A stretch of 64,000 nt of DNA from Cylicocyclus nassatus. Lineage: Eukaryota; Nematoda; Chromadorea; Rhabditida; Strongylidae. The notes below the pieces were generated by a model. It did not search any database and was not told the origin of the DNA. It saw nothing but the letters and a program-made list of their open reading frames with translations. Location: assembly GCA_958299035.1 (NCBI GenBank), contig CATQJL010000316.1:9146347-9210346 (forward strand), written 5' to 3'. Positions 9,584 to 19,956 of this stretch are shown here, piece by piece. A program made the position numbers and the translations under genes. Positions within the stretch are counted from its first letter, which is position 1. Each line of letters opens with the position of its first letter.

Positions 9584-12274
9584 TCAGGAGACGAGTGGAG
9601 CATCACCGTTGATGACGAAGTAGTCGTGGTAGCCATTGTGCCCTTTGGCTACCGTGTCGCTGCTCGTAACTGTGCTTCCTTTTGGTTGATTCTTTTTTTG
9701 GTTGGCGTCACAACGAGTCGTTTTGCCATCTGGCTCTTGAACTGTGAGATATTGTCCATTGCTCATTTCCAGTGGCTCAGCTCCATTCAGCGTTCGTCGC
9801 AATCCACGTGTATTAGGAGTTACCACTGCAAATATCTCCGGCTTCCGTGGAGAATCGTTGATCTTGGTGAATTTTTCGGTCCTCCTTTTCCCTGCGTTTG
9901 TAATTGGTACCGCTCCCGTGGGCACCGTCAAGGTTTCGACACCTTCCATTTGTGTGAGCGTCATCTTGGGACCATAGAAGGCCATGGCTAGCACTCCGAG
10001 CGCGTAGTATAGCGTTTCCCTGATGCAGCGAGTAATTCTCTCGTAAAACGCACCCTGCCACGGTGCGCAAGGAGTAGTCTGACACCATCCTTTTCGCCGT
10101 GCTACATCGCTTTCGAACTGTGTGCTGTGTACCATGTTTTCTGTAGTTTCTCCAAGTTTTTGCTCACGCTCCAAAACTGTTATTGCTTTTTCACCAGCAC
10201 TCTGTGACTCTTCTCGTCGTGCAAGTTTCCGAATTGTATCCACTGTCCTATTTTTGGGACGTGTATGGGCTTGCCTCTGACCCTGTCCGTATTTCTCGTC
10301 GGAAGTGCTCTCTCTCGCGTTGCTGTGCTTTGCTCCGTGTCTCGAAGGGCGCGTAAATTGATACGAATGGAGTTCGTATGCTCCGGCGTGTCCAGCGAAA
10401 ACGCGTAAAGCTGGTTTCGGTTTTTTCCTTTTGACCCACTTCTGAGTCTCCTTCTCCTTGCTTCGCGCCAATGTTTGTATTCTCTGACCATGCAAAGAAC
10501 TCGGTTTGAGCTGTTTCTGTGTTTCCTCGGATGCCAGTGCGATGTTTCTTCGTAGTTCTTTACTGCTCCTTTCCTTTTGCAGGCTGGTTACTGTGTTTGA
10601 CCTTCTTTGCGAAGTCGTAAGGGATATTCCCCGAAGTCTGCGATTCTTGACATGTCCTCTCTTCACTTTGTCCCTTGGCTGCATAGTCCTTGCTAAGGTT
10701 GGATGCTCCCTGTGAGCGTTTACACCTTGTGTCTTATCATGGTGCCTGTTGATTTCTTCTCGGATGGCTTTGAATCCGTTCTCCATTTCCCGCACAAGGG
10801 TCTCGAAATGCTGATTCATCATTTGCATCAAGTCTCGAGCTTCCCTAGAGTCATAGTTCCGCAATTCGTGCATCGTTGTTCCTTCAGGATGCAAAGGGGC
10901 AGCAGTATGTCTTTGCCTTAACAGTAGAGTTGTAGCAGTTTCTGGTTCAAAGGTTCTCGAAGCTCCTTCATCAATGGGAGAAGTGTCCTGTGCAATTTCT
11001 TTCTTCGTAGACCGGGTCACTGCATGCTGATTTGATTTGTCGCCACTCTTTGAATCTTGTGGCGTGCTTTCCGTGCATATTGCAGTGTGGTGCCTTCTAT
11101 GACATTTTCTGCAGTTACCGCTCGAGCATGACGCTACTCTGTGGTCAGTAGTTCCGCAGTTTAGGCACCTGCTGGAATTAAGAAGAAACGTTTTCTTCTG
11201 TGCTGGTGTGGGAATGGCTGGGCAGAATGTCCATCTGTGACCGCTTTTTCCACAGCATTCGCAAACTAATTCCCATCTATCGTTCCATCTTGAAGGACAA
11301 TTCCATGGGTGTCTATTTACTGAGAGTATATCGTTCAGTTGCTCTTCCTGTGAAATGATGATGTTGACGGCATCAAGCCATTGGTTTAAGGTCCACTCGG
11401 ACTGGTGCTCTTCTTGGTATCTCAGTCTTCTTTCTACAGCCGCTTTCCTTATGCGCAAATCAAACTTTTCAAGAAAGATCTGGATCGTTATTTGATTATC
11501 AAGACGTTGACCATGTTCTTCTAGTTGTGCGGCTATCGTTGACAGTTCATCCCATAACCGTCGCTGTTCTGTCGTACTGGGTCCCCTTGTTACACAGTTG
11601 TGGAGGCTTCTATTCAACTCTAGAACAATGCCGTCCTTATTGCCATACCTCTTGATGAGGTGTTGGATGGCCTTCTCGTAATTATTTGCTGACACGAAGA
11701 ACCGTGAAACTGATTGTTTCGCCTCCCCACTCAGGGAGGCCAGCAAATAATTAAACTTTTGAAGCTGTGATAAGTTTTGATCATGGACGTTAGCTTTGTA
11801 CAAGGCCCAGAAGTTATCCCATTCCCATTTTCTTCCTGTGAATGTAGGGATTGGGATTACCGGGAGTCTACTGACTGCATATGGGCTTGACCGGTCATCT
11901 GCCTCTATCCCGATGTCTTCTAGGGTCTCTTCTAGCTGTGTCCTATGATCGTGCAGCTTCATTATCGTTGCCTGGGTTTTTTCTATATACTTGTCCAAGT
12001 GATCTTCCTCCTCTTCTGTGGTCTCTGGAGCTTCATCAAAGGCCTTCGTTAGCTTTGTCAGTGATGTTTCGAGAAGCTCGATGTACCTCTCACAGGTTTT
12101 TATCCTCCTTGCGCTTTCCTTGGCTTGTATATCCGTGAGCGCTTGCATGGAGTCCTGCAGCCAATTCATCGCTGCATCATTTCTTTTCGCGACGAGTCCC
12201 TTGAGGCATCTTACTGTGCTGGCCATGGTTAGTTGAGTTAGTTCCGTGAGATACTCTGATTCGTTGTGCGGCAA
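9584..12274 (-). CDS. BEL/Pao retrotransposon ORF: Gag fused to integrase C-terminal remnant
   Basis: An uninterrupted 896-codon frame. MASTVRCLKG at about residue 17 is the more typical Gag start. A coiled-coil-like acidic region spans about 20-125. A DUF1759-type Gag core follows (PIPTFTGRKWEWDNFW..., FNYLLASLSGEAKQSV). Three zinc knuckles lie at about 335-400: CECCGKSGHRWTFC and CLNCGTTDHRVASC are clean C-x2-C-x4-H-x4-C, and CRKCHRRHHTAIC is variant. Residues about 420-735 are charged and unrecognised. APWQGAFYERI at about 738 matches the APW-GGFYERL motif near the end of BEL/Pao integrase. Aspartic protease, reverse transcriptase, RNase H and most of integrase are absent. The stop lies within about 30 bp of the LTR. 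The product could package RNA but not copy it, so the element would depend on an intact relative. Confidence 0.8.
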   Translation of the reverse strand: MPHNESEYLTELTQLTMASTVRCLKGLVAKRNDAAMNWLQDSMQALTDIQAKESARRIKTCERYIELLETSLTKLTKAFDEAPETTEEEEDHLDKYIEKTQATIMKLHDHRTQLEETLEDIGIEADDRSSPYAVSRLPVIPIPTFTGRKWEWDNFWALYKANVHDQNLSQLQKFNYLLASLSGEAKQSVSRFFVSANNYEKAIQHLIKRYGNKDGIVLELNRSLHNCVTRGPSTTEQRRLWDELSTIAAQLEEHGQRLDNQITIQIFLEKFDLRIRKAAVERRLRYQEEHQSEWTLNQWLDAVNIIISQEEQLNDILSVNRHPWNCPSRWNDRWELVCECCGKSGHRWTFCPAIPTPAQKKTFLLNSSRCLNCGTTDHRVASCSSGNCRKCHRRHHTAICTESTPQDSKSGDKSNQHAVTRSTKKEIAQDTSPIDEGASRTFEPETATTLLLRQRHTAAPLHPEGTTMHELRNYDSREARDLMQMMNQHFETLVREMENGFKAIREEINRHHDKTQGVNAHREHPTLARTMQPRDKVKRGHVKNRRLRGISLTTSQRRSNTVTSLQKERSSKELRRNIALASEETQKQLKPSSLHGQRIQTLARSKEKETQKWVKRKKPKPALRVFAGHAGAYELHSYQFTRPSRHGAKHSNARESTSDEKYGQGQRQAHTRPKNRTVDTIRKLARREESQSAGEKAITVLEREQKLGETTENMVHSTQFESDVARRKGWCQTTPCAPWQGAFYERITRCIRETLYYALGVLAMAFYGPKMTLTQMEGVETLTVPTGAVPITNAGKRRTEKFTKINDSPRKPEIFAVVTPNTRGLRRTLNGAEPLEMSNGQYLTVQEPDGKTTRCDANQKKNQPKGSTVTSSDTVAKGHNGYHDYFVINGDAPLVS

Positions 12275-12417
12275 CTGTGACTCTTACTGTGAGGGACCTG
12301 TGAGGTGACTGGGACTCGCTGTGCAATAGCTGTGCCAAACCCTGTGAGGTGCCGTGAGTAACGTGCAAATTGTTAGTCGGAAGCGTTACTCGTATGCAAT
12401 AAATCGTACCTCCGTTT

Positions 12418-12430
12418 GGCCGATGCACCA
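12418..12430 (-). promoter_or_regulatory. tRNA-Gly primer binding site
   Basis: On the minus strand it reads TGGTGCATCGGCC, complementary to the 3' end of tRNA-Gly (...GGCCGATGCACCA), 2 nt inside the 5' LTR. This is the expected place for minus-strand primer annealing and fixes the element's polarity. Confidence 0.8.
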
Positions 12431-12432
12431 CT

Positions 12433-12918
12433 TATACGGTCGGTGAGTCAGCTGTGTGTGCGGTGAGTGTACTGTGATTGATTGCTGCCACGCGGGACTT
12501 ACGCACAGCGAGTGCACCTCAAACTTGGGTAATTAAACTTTATTACAAAAATACGACTAACAACTACAAAACGCTACGATAGTACATAAAGGGTATAGGT
12601 TCAATATATGTTATCCGAGGCTATGAGTTACTGTGAGGGATTCTGTGAGGGGACTGTGAGTTACTGTGAGAGATCCGTGAAGTGATGACTTAGATAAAGG
12701 AAACAATAATGTAAAGTACAATGATAGGAAGAAAAGACAACATACAACCGTGAATATGTTCACAACACAATACTAACTACTTATATATGCAAACGGATAT
12801 AAACACACTCAAAGTAAGCATGGGAAATTCACTGATAAGAACATCAAAGAAAACAAATCTGTGAAACGTTCGAGCCTTGGTCAAAGTTTGCCATCGCGCA
12901 TTCCTCAGAATCCAAAGA
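12433..12918 (-). repeat. 5' LTR of BEL/Pao element, cut by assembly gap
   Basis: Direct repeat of the 9067-9557 LTR. SL1 lies at 12539-12518. The inner end is placed at 12433 because homology with the other LTR begins there and the primer binding site starts two bases further in. The outer part is lost in the N run. Confidence 0.8.
12518..12539 (-). promoter_or_regulatory. SL1 spliced-leader sequence in the 5' LTR
   Basis: Same 21/22 match, same AATAAA before it and GT after it as in the 3' LTR. In this LTR it would lie at or near the 5' end of the element's RNA if transcription starts there. Confidence 0.85.
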
Positions 12919-13418
12919 NNNNNNNNNNNNNNNNNNNNNNNNNNNNNNNNNNNNNNNNNNNNNNNNNNNNNNNNNNNNNNNNNNNNNNNNNNNNNNNNNN
13001 NNNNNNNNNNNNNNNNNNNNNNNNNNNNNNNNNNNNNNNNNNNNNNNNNNNNNNNNNNNNNNNNNNNNNNNNNNNNNNNNNNNNNNNNNNNNNNNNNNNN
13101 NNNNNNNNNNNNNNNNNNNNNNNNNNNNNNNNNNNNNNNNNNNNNNNNNNNNNNNNNNNNNNNNNNNNNNNNNNNNNNNNNNNNNNNNNNNNNNNNNNNN
13201 NNNNNNNNNNNNNNNNNNNNNNNNNNNNNNNNNNNNNNNNNNNNNNNNNNNNNNNNNNNNNNNNNNNNNNNNNNNNNNNNNNNNNNNNNNNNNNNNNNNN
13301 NNNNNNNNNNNNNNNNNNNNNNNNNNNNNNNNNNNNNNNNNNNNNNNNNNNNNNNNNNNNNNNNNNNNNNNNNNNNNNNNNNNNNNNNNNNNNNNNNNNN
13401 NNNNNNNNNNNNNNNNNN
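12919..13418. other. Assembly gap (500 N)
   Basis: Exactly 500 N, a placeholder length. It hides the outer end of the 5' LTR. Confidence 0.99.
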
Positions 13419-13478
13419 AAGCAGTGGTATCAACGCAGAGTACTGACAGGTAAGCAGTGGTATCAACGCAGAGTACTC
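13419..13478. other. Two tandem SMART cDNA primer sequences (artefact)
   Basis: 13419-13443 and 13452-13476 are both exact 25-mers of the SMART amplification primer (begin AAGCAGTGG, end AGAGTAC). They touch the N gap. This is library sequence, not genome. Confidence 0.95.
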
Positions 13479-13642
13479 GTGGAAGCCAAAAGAGGCAGTT
13501 TTGCAATTCAAGAACTGAGCTGTATCTGCAACGGTTCGAATTATGTGTGCGCCAAATTTCTCGTTTCTAGGTACTTCCCTTCTCGTTTTGTACGAAAAAG
13601 TACTGGGCTCCCAGACTTTTGCCCCACCCTGTATATATATAA
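13479..13642. other. Short stretch ending in a miniature-element terminus
   Basis: No gene. The right end, CCCCACCCTGTATATATA, looks like a mariner-like terminus, but its partner would lie in the gap. Confidence 0.3.
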
Positions 13643-15445
13643 TACCGCTCACAGAATGCGTAAAATTTCCGTGAATGTCGCAGAATTCCAGGAATTCCGC
13701 GAAGGTTCGCGAAATTCCTGGAATCCGCGAAATTCCGGAAAGTTAGCGAAATTCATGTGAATCGCGCAAATTACGCAGGGCCATAACTTCTTTACGAATG
13801 AGTATATTCGAAATCCGAAAACAGCATTGTATTTAACGCAACAAGCATCACACATAGGAGACTGTCGTGGGCACCATGCGATAGTGCTCTTTCACTATGT
13901 TGTCGTGCGCTAAACAGCAGCGAAGACTCTGTTTCAGAAGAGATAGAAGAGGTGATAAACTCTGGAAAAAATCAAGCTGTTTTTTAAGTTCTACTAGCCG
14001 TAACTTCCTTCAGAAAGAACACATTAGAATTCCGAAAACAGCATTGTGTTCAGCTCGTCAAGGCGAATCTTCCGGTTTACAGCTTGTCCTTGAAATTCCG
14101 TTTTCAATTTTCTCAAAAATTTCTGCGCGCGTATATTCGCAAGGTAGCAACGCAGCGCACATCAAACATAAAAGACTCCAATAAGCACTGTTGGATTGTG
14201 CTGCTTTCGCAGATTATCGAGCGCTAAAAAGAAACCGGAGAATCTTTTTGAAAAAAGAGAGAAGAGCTGGTGAATTCTGGAAAAATCGCGTTGTTTCAAA
14301 GTTTGCCCACCATGACCCTAAAATGAGAAGCTCTACTGCTAAGCAGATGTGATTTTCATAATCAGCAGGTGAGATAACCTCTATGAGCAAGTTTTCAAAG
14401 AAATTCGGGTGATTGATTTTTTCTCGTTCTACGCCTTGAAGCTCGCTGATGGGTTTTGGTCAAAATGCCGATGATCTCGAATTGTAAGGAAACTTCGCTC
14501 AAAGACAAACACGCTGTTTACGATCGTCTTTTGCGCGGAGTGCAGAGTTTTCTAGCAGAGATATGGTGAGGGAACTTTAGCTAAGCCACGCAAGTTCGTA
14601 GATTCGTGCATTTTACGAGCACCTCTCAGAAAATCTGCTTGCTTGCCCTTGCAGGTTAAATTCACTAGAAAGCGTGCTATTCAACAGTGCATGCATTCGG
14701 ATTCAATCTGTAGCAGTCGCCGAGTTAGGGGGCTACGAAATCACGTCCTCAGAGTGAGTTTTGCCCAACTGTAAAGATCGCCTGCTTCGTAGAAATTCTA
14801 CCTAAGTGACTGTAAGACACTGCGGTCGCGAATTTTATGTTCAACTCAAAAGATATTTGAGGTCTTATTGTATTGGATCTGGTGGTTGTGTGCGCCTGAG
14901 CCCTTAGGTGAATATCAGCAGATTCGTGGCTAGAGCTCAGATCAATTTAATTACTTCCAGTACAGCAGGATAGATTCTTTAAGCGAAGTGAACACAAAAT
15001 TGGTACAAACACAAAAAACACAAAACAAACACAAAACACAAAAAATTCTTCGGCTGCTGTTTAGCGCACGATAATCTAGTGAATGAGCACTATCGCATGG
15101 TGCCCACGGCAGTCTCCTATGTGATGCTCGTTGCGTTACCACCATGCGAAGAGGCGTCCGCGTGCAAATTCAAGATTATTGAAAACAAGGTATTGGACAC
15201 AACCTGTACACCAAAAGATTCGCCTTGACGAGCTGAATACAATGCTGTTTTCGGATTTCGAAATACTCATTCGGAAAGAAGTTATGGCCCTGCGTAATTT
15301 GCGCGATTCGCATGAATTTCGCGAACTTTCCGGAATTTCGCGGAATTCCAGGAATTTCGCGAAATTTCCAAAATTTCGCGAGCCTTCGCGGAATTCCTGG
15401 AATTCTGCGACATTCACGGAAATTTTGCACATTCTGTGAGCGGTA
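13643..15445. mobile_element. 1.8-kb foldback element with TA target
   Basis: TACCGCTCACAGAATG at the left and the complement at the right, with TA on each side. Arms of about 290-400 bp are near-complements (13643-13930 against 15045-15445). The arm ends carry short alternating GCGAAATTCC/GGAATTTCGC repeats. A second inner segment (GCTCGTCAAGGCGAATCTT) is also mirrored. No transposase is seen. Confidence 0.7.
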
Positions 15446-15649
15446 TTGTAAAGATCATTATTCCCTGCCAACAACATTCCCTGTCTCTGTCCTTTCATAT
15501 ACCAATTCTTTTGTGTGTATTCATAATCAACACCTACCCCATAAGATGCCAACTGTTAAAACCTATTAATGCAGAGGTTTTCCATATCGATTATTCTTTC
15601 GTTACCATCATGTTCAGATGCCCCCCTCCCCTCTAATAACTCCTGGCCC

Positions 15650-15830
15650 ATGAGCTACCCTTCCCCTTGCGCCAACATCCATCGCTGTAATTCAAAGTTC
15701 GCGAAAGATCAATTAATTCGATGAAGGTAATCGATAATTCTGAAAGCTCGTGTTCGTAATCAGGCATGCTACCTTAGCCCTGTGTCAGCTCCCAACCATT
15801 TGACTCAAAGTTTGCGGAAAATCGTACAAA
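15650..15830 (-). mobile_element. Helitron internal fragment, inverted
   Basis: GATAATTCTGAAAGC, GGCATGCTACC and CTGTGTCAGCTCCCAACC are the complement of the internal unit of the next element. Confidence 0.5.
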
Positions 15831-15836
15831 CATACA

Positions 15837-16452
15837 TCTTATATATAAAGCTGAATGTCTGTCTGTCTGTCTGTATGTCTATGTGTACGTATGTGCGAAA
15901 TAGAATTTTTATTTCTGAACCGATTTGGGCCAAACTTGGCATCATATACTTCGGGGCAGGGAGCGTGTCATAGGCTACTTTTCGTTATCGATCGTCATCG
16001 ATCTTATCGATTTTTGTCGGGTTTTTTTGCAGAGTTCACCTACGGGGCTGGGGGTTGGCACAGGGGGGGGGGGTAAGTGAGCATGGCGATTCCGAATACA
16101 ATACTATTTTTCAGAATTATCGATTACTTTTATCGATTTTATCAATTTTTTGCAGAGTTCACCTGCGAGGCTGGGGGTTGGCACACGGGGTAATCAAGCA
16201 TGCTGATTACGTATACAATATTAGTTTTTGGTATTACCTATTACTTTTATCGATTTTATCGATTTTTTCGAAATTTGAGCCGAAGGGCTGGGAGTTGGCA
16301 CAGGGGAGTAAGTGGGCATGCTGATTTCGAAAACAACAAGGGAACGGGAGATGAAGTGTAGAAGTGGGCACGGGGAAGGCTGTACAGGGATAAGGATGGG
16401 ACCTTTATAACAGTGTTTTTACAGGGCCGGGCGGAGCCGGGTAAGCCAGCTA
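15837..16452 (+). mobile_element. Mini-Helitron
   Basis: A followed by TCTTATATATAAAGCTGAATG at the 5' end; 3' hairpin GGCCGGGCGGAGCCGG then CTA (the last G is lost). It holds three tandem copies of a unit of about 110 bp: TATCGATTTT...GGGGCTGGGAGTTGGCACAGGGG...GAGCATGCTGATT. Confidence 0.75.
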
Positions 16453-16459
16453 TCGCGCA

Positions 16460-17200
16460 ATACAGAGAGATAAACAAACGACATTCAGTTTAGCATATAA
16501 AATGGGAACATTTTACCATTTATAGTAGCACAATGAGTCAGTTGATTTTGATTGGCTGGTAAGGTTGATACAACTTGTGGAAGTTACTGTTTAAGGCGCA
16601 AGAGAAAGGCACGTATCTGGAGCATTGGGCGAGCTCAATGCTCGCATCACAGCAGTCAGCATCAAACTCTCCCAGTAGCACGCAGTAAGACGCTTAATGT
16701 ATAAATCCACAAAATCATTGTCCTAGCCGCCTATGCATTCTATCCACTTCTTAATTATGCGTGCTTTGCGTTATGTTTTTTGCTCGTTTTTTGTATCTGT
16801 TATATTCTTTTATGGCCTATTCAAATGGATTTCACACTGATTTGTATGACTTAAGTTTGACGCTGTCTGTCATCGTTGTAATATTACTGTATGTTCTTTA
16901 GTCCATTTGTTCTTAGAATTTTATTAGGGTATTTGTTAATCGTTTATCTGCACTTACTCTTAATTTCTTCTTTTGCCGCGCCTATGTACTTTGCTGAATT
17001 TAGGCACTGATTCTAACCGCAAGGTTTACCGAATAGCTCTAGATGCATGTTTGCATAGCTCCTACCAAGTAGGGTATCATCGAAAAACATATCTGCTGTA
17101 AAGCTTGGAGAATCGGTGCTGACGTATGCCGCTGACTCCCCTGCTTCTAAGTGGCCTTATGCTACTGTTGTCACCTGTGGAATCTATAGACCACCGGGTG
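16460..17200. other. No gene seen
   Basis: A+T-rich, only short frames, no recognised repeat. Confidence 0.4.
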
Positions 17201-17202
17201 TC

Positions 17203-17918
17203 TTAGGGCCGCATGCACTATCGTCCCCGCGGGGAGGGAATCGCAGCTTAAAAGAAAGCTTTATATTTCGAAACTCCAGATACCTGGATTTCATGTTGTG
17301 TACCTATCCGTAAGTATTCCTACTACCTTTCACTATGAACATGTTGAAGAGGAGCGAGAAGCTGTACGAACCGCATTTTCCAGCTTTTGTATGATCCCTG
17401 ATCATCCTCAGCGCTTTTCTTTAAAGTCATTTTTCTTTCTCCGAAGTTAACGAATAACGTCCAAAGTTGTGCAGGTTATCTAACCCGACAGTGCTAAGCA
17501 TGTTGCTGATAAGAACAAATGATGTTTTGAAGTCATGAAATCTTCGATGATCCACAGGTCGAAATTTGAGGTCTACGAAAAATTCGACTTTTCAAAAACT
17601 CATTTGTTCTCATCAGCAACGTGCTTAGAACTGTTGTGTTAGATGTTCAGTACAACTTTGGAAGGTTTTCGTTAACTTTAGAGAAAGAAAAATGATTTTG
17701 AGAAAAACGCCGGGGATCATCAGGGATTATACAAAAGCTGGAAAATGCGGTTCGTACAGCCTCTCGCTCCTCCTCAACATTTTCATAGTGAAGGGTAGTA
17801 GGAATACTTACGGATAGGTACACAACGTGAAATCCAGGTATCTGGAGTTGCGAAATATAAAGGTTTCTTCTAAGCTGCGATCCCCTCCCCGCGGAGACGT
17901 TAGTGCATGCGGCTCTTA
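17203..17918. mobile_element. Foldback element, GGCCGCATGCACTA family
   Basis: The left half (17203-17560) is mirrored by the right half (17580-17918): AGGGCCGCATGCACTA...CCCCGCGGGGAGGG and TACCTATCCGTAAGTATTCC against their complements. Relatives lie at 29845-30832 and, as one half, at 53935-54235. Confidence 0.7.
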
Positions 17919-17999
17919 GTCAGTGATTTGAAATGATTACTTACTAGAAGTTGCTAGCGTCCACCTAATTTCGAAGATCATTTCAAATCTGGCTATGAT

Positions 18000-19950
18000 G
18001 ATACACTCACAGAGGAGTTGATCTAAAAGATTCATGCTGATGGCGCTACATTCGTTACGTGGAGATGTCGCCACTATAATGTTTGTGTATTTGTTGACCA
18101 AATGCCCGAATTTGAAAAGGGAAGTTCATATGATGAACTCAAATTTTGTCATTTCAATGAAGAAATAAAGAGTTTTCTTTATAAAGTCGTGTAATTGCTG
18201 TTCCTGTCATTGCTATTACTTCATTCACTATCAGTTTTCCCTCTTCTTTTGAGTGATTGATCGAAATTGCTGGATGGAGTTTATGTATACATTAGGTTGC
18301 ATCAGTTGGTGAAAGTTGTAAAAGCATTTTGAAGCAACAGCTACCCAAACTCTTCTCATTGTGACCAATACCGGAAGTTATTTGAAAGCTCTTTTCACTT
18401 TCTGTTTCAATCATAAGTGCTTTCGCTCTTTAAAGAGAAAAATTCTTATTTTATACATTTTGACTTGCGATTATTCTCCAAGAATTAGGTGTGTGTATGT
18501 GTGTATGTATATAGATATGTGTGTATGTTGCGCACATGTATGTGCGTGTATTTGTGTGTATGCTTGTCCAAAGCATGATGCGAAACTTGCAAGCAAAGAC
18601 GGAGTTCTTTCTAATTGATGCAGTAGAGAATTTGAACAAAGAAAAACACTTACTGTGGCCATTTTGGCGACGAAAACTTTCTGACCAAGACAATAACGCA
18701 TCTGTCTCCACATGCAACTATCTCCAAATACTGGAAAAGCTTAAGGCCCCGGGCTACCTCGAGCGACAAAGTCGTGCGATTTTCAAAGGTTTCGACAACA
18801 CTTCCGAAAAGCGGCCATTAGCGACGATTAAGTCTCCTCGCTTGTCCGCGTCCATAGGTGCCTCTAACGTAATGTGGTGCAACTGCACAACGCTTCACGG
18901 TTCGTGCATATGTACATTCAATAATCCTCTTGCACATATGATGCGGAAAGCCAACTAACTGACGACCCAGTCTTAATCTACATAATTGCCCAATTATAAA
19001 AAATTTCAGCAGAATTTCTGCCACATTTTTGTGACATGTGACACATTTACTGAGACATGCTACAGTGGCAGATAACGCGAACGATGACGAGTTTCGAGAT
19101 TTGTAAATTTTGTTTCTGCACTTCTTTCAAGTTCCAACAATACGGCTGCTCGAAAGTAAACAGTAATATGGTGTTGTATAAGTTTTGTGCACAAAATCCT
19201 TCTTGAGAGCGCAAAAAATGAAGAAGGTTGTTCTGCAAATTTCTATAGCTGAAGGTTTGAGGAATTACTTTGTAATCCAAACATCGCTTATCATTAGCTT
19301 GGGAGAAAATAAGAACTTCAAGCCTTAACCTTTCCGCAAGCGGTAATGAGCAACAGATTTTGGAGGCCAATAAACTATTTTCAAAACAGAGCGCCACTAA
19401 GAGTTGTTGTAGAAAGCTATCATGTGTACTTGTGATCAGATGACTCAGAAACGCAAAAAAATTGAGTGTATCTCTACAGCTCTCTACAGATAACCTGAAA
19501 TGAGAAGAAGTTATGACGCGTCTGCAATGATAGGCACATGATAAAACGTTCAGGAGTGGCGCGGCAGTCGCTCTCGTCGCTCGCCACAAACGGACGAACG
19601 TCGCGCTGATTTCGGCTAAATCGCGACGATTTCGCCAAGTGAGCAATGCACATTGAAAAGTGTGTAGCGATTGTTGCGCCAAATAGCCATCACAAATGCG
19701 TCGAGACCCATGCACTTGATAGCGCGGCGTGGAACACTTGTCCAGCTTAGCAAGGAGTGGTCAGAATTTAACCCAGCCAAACCAGACAATCTATACATCG
19801 TCACTCGCCTTGAAAGGCTAATCACAAATGTATGTTTATTATCTGCCAAACGACTGTCTGACAGGAGTTAGAATGTTTGAATGCGCGATTTGTCAAATGC
19901 TCTGTGACGCACGTTCAACGAAAGACGTTGCAAAAACGCTTGTTCAGGTT
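18000..19950. other. No supported gene
   Basis: A GTGTGTATGT microsatellite-like tract lies at 18490-18565. A plus frame of 145 codons (18521-18958) and a minus frame of 222 codons (19047-19715) have no recognisable domain and were not accepted. Confidence 0.4.
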
Positions 19951-19956
19951 TTTGGT

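Larger units (their letters stand above)
9067..12918 (-). mobile_element. Non-autonomous BEL/Pao LTR retrotransposon
   Basis: Two direct copies of at least 485 bp flank the Gag-integrase ORF, and a tRNA-Gly primer binding site sits just inside the right copy, so transcription runs on the minus strand. About seven differences are seen by eye over some 490 bp of LTR, which suggests a fairly young insertion. On the left it sits in a mariner-like miniature element (9006-9066). The right LTR runs into the N gap, so its outer end and the target duplication cannot be read. Confidence 0.82.

Noticed and set aside
9494..9991. Plus-strand frame of 165 codons
   Set aside because: It lies opposite the BEL/Pao Gag frame and is its shadow.
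12777..13760. Long frames of 189-299 codons
   Set aside because: They read through the N run and the SMART primer sequence; they are artefacts.
18521..18958. Plus-strand frame of 145 codons
   Set aside because: Starts in a GTGTATGT microsatellite and shows no family motif.
19047..19715. Minus-strand frame of 222 codons
   Set aside because: No recognisable domain, biased composition, no splice or start context; long frames of this kind arise by chance.
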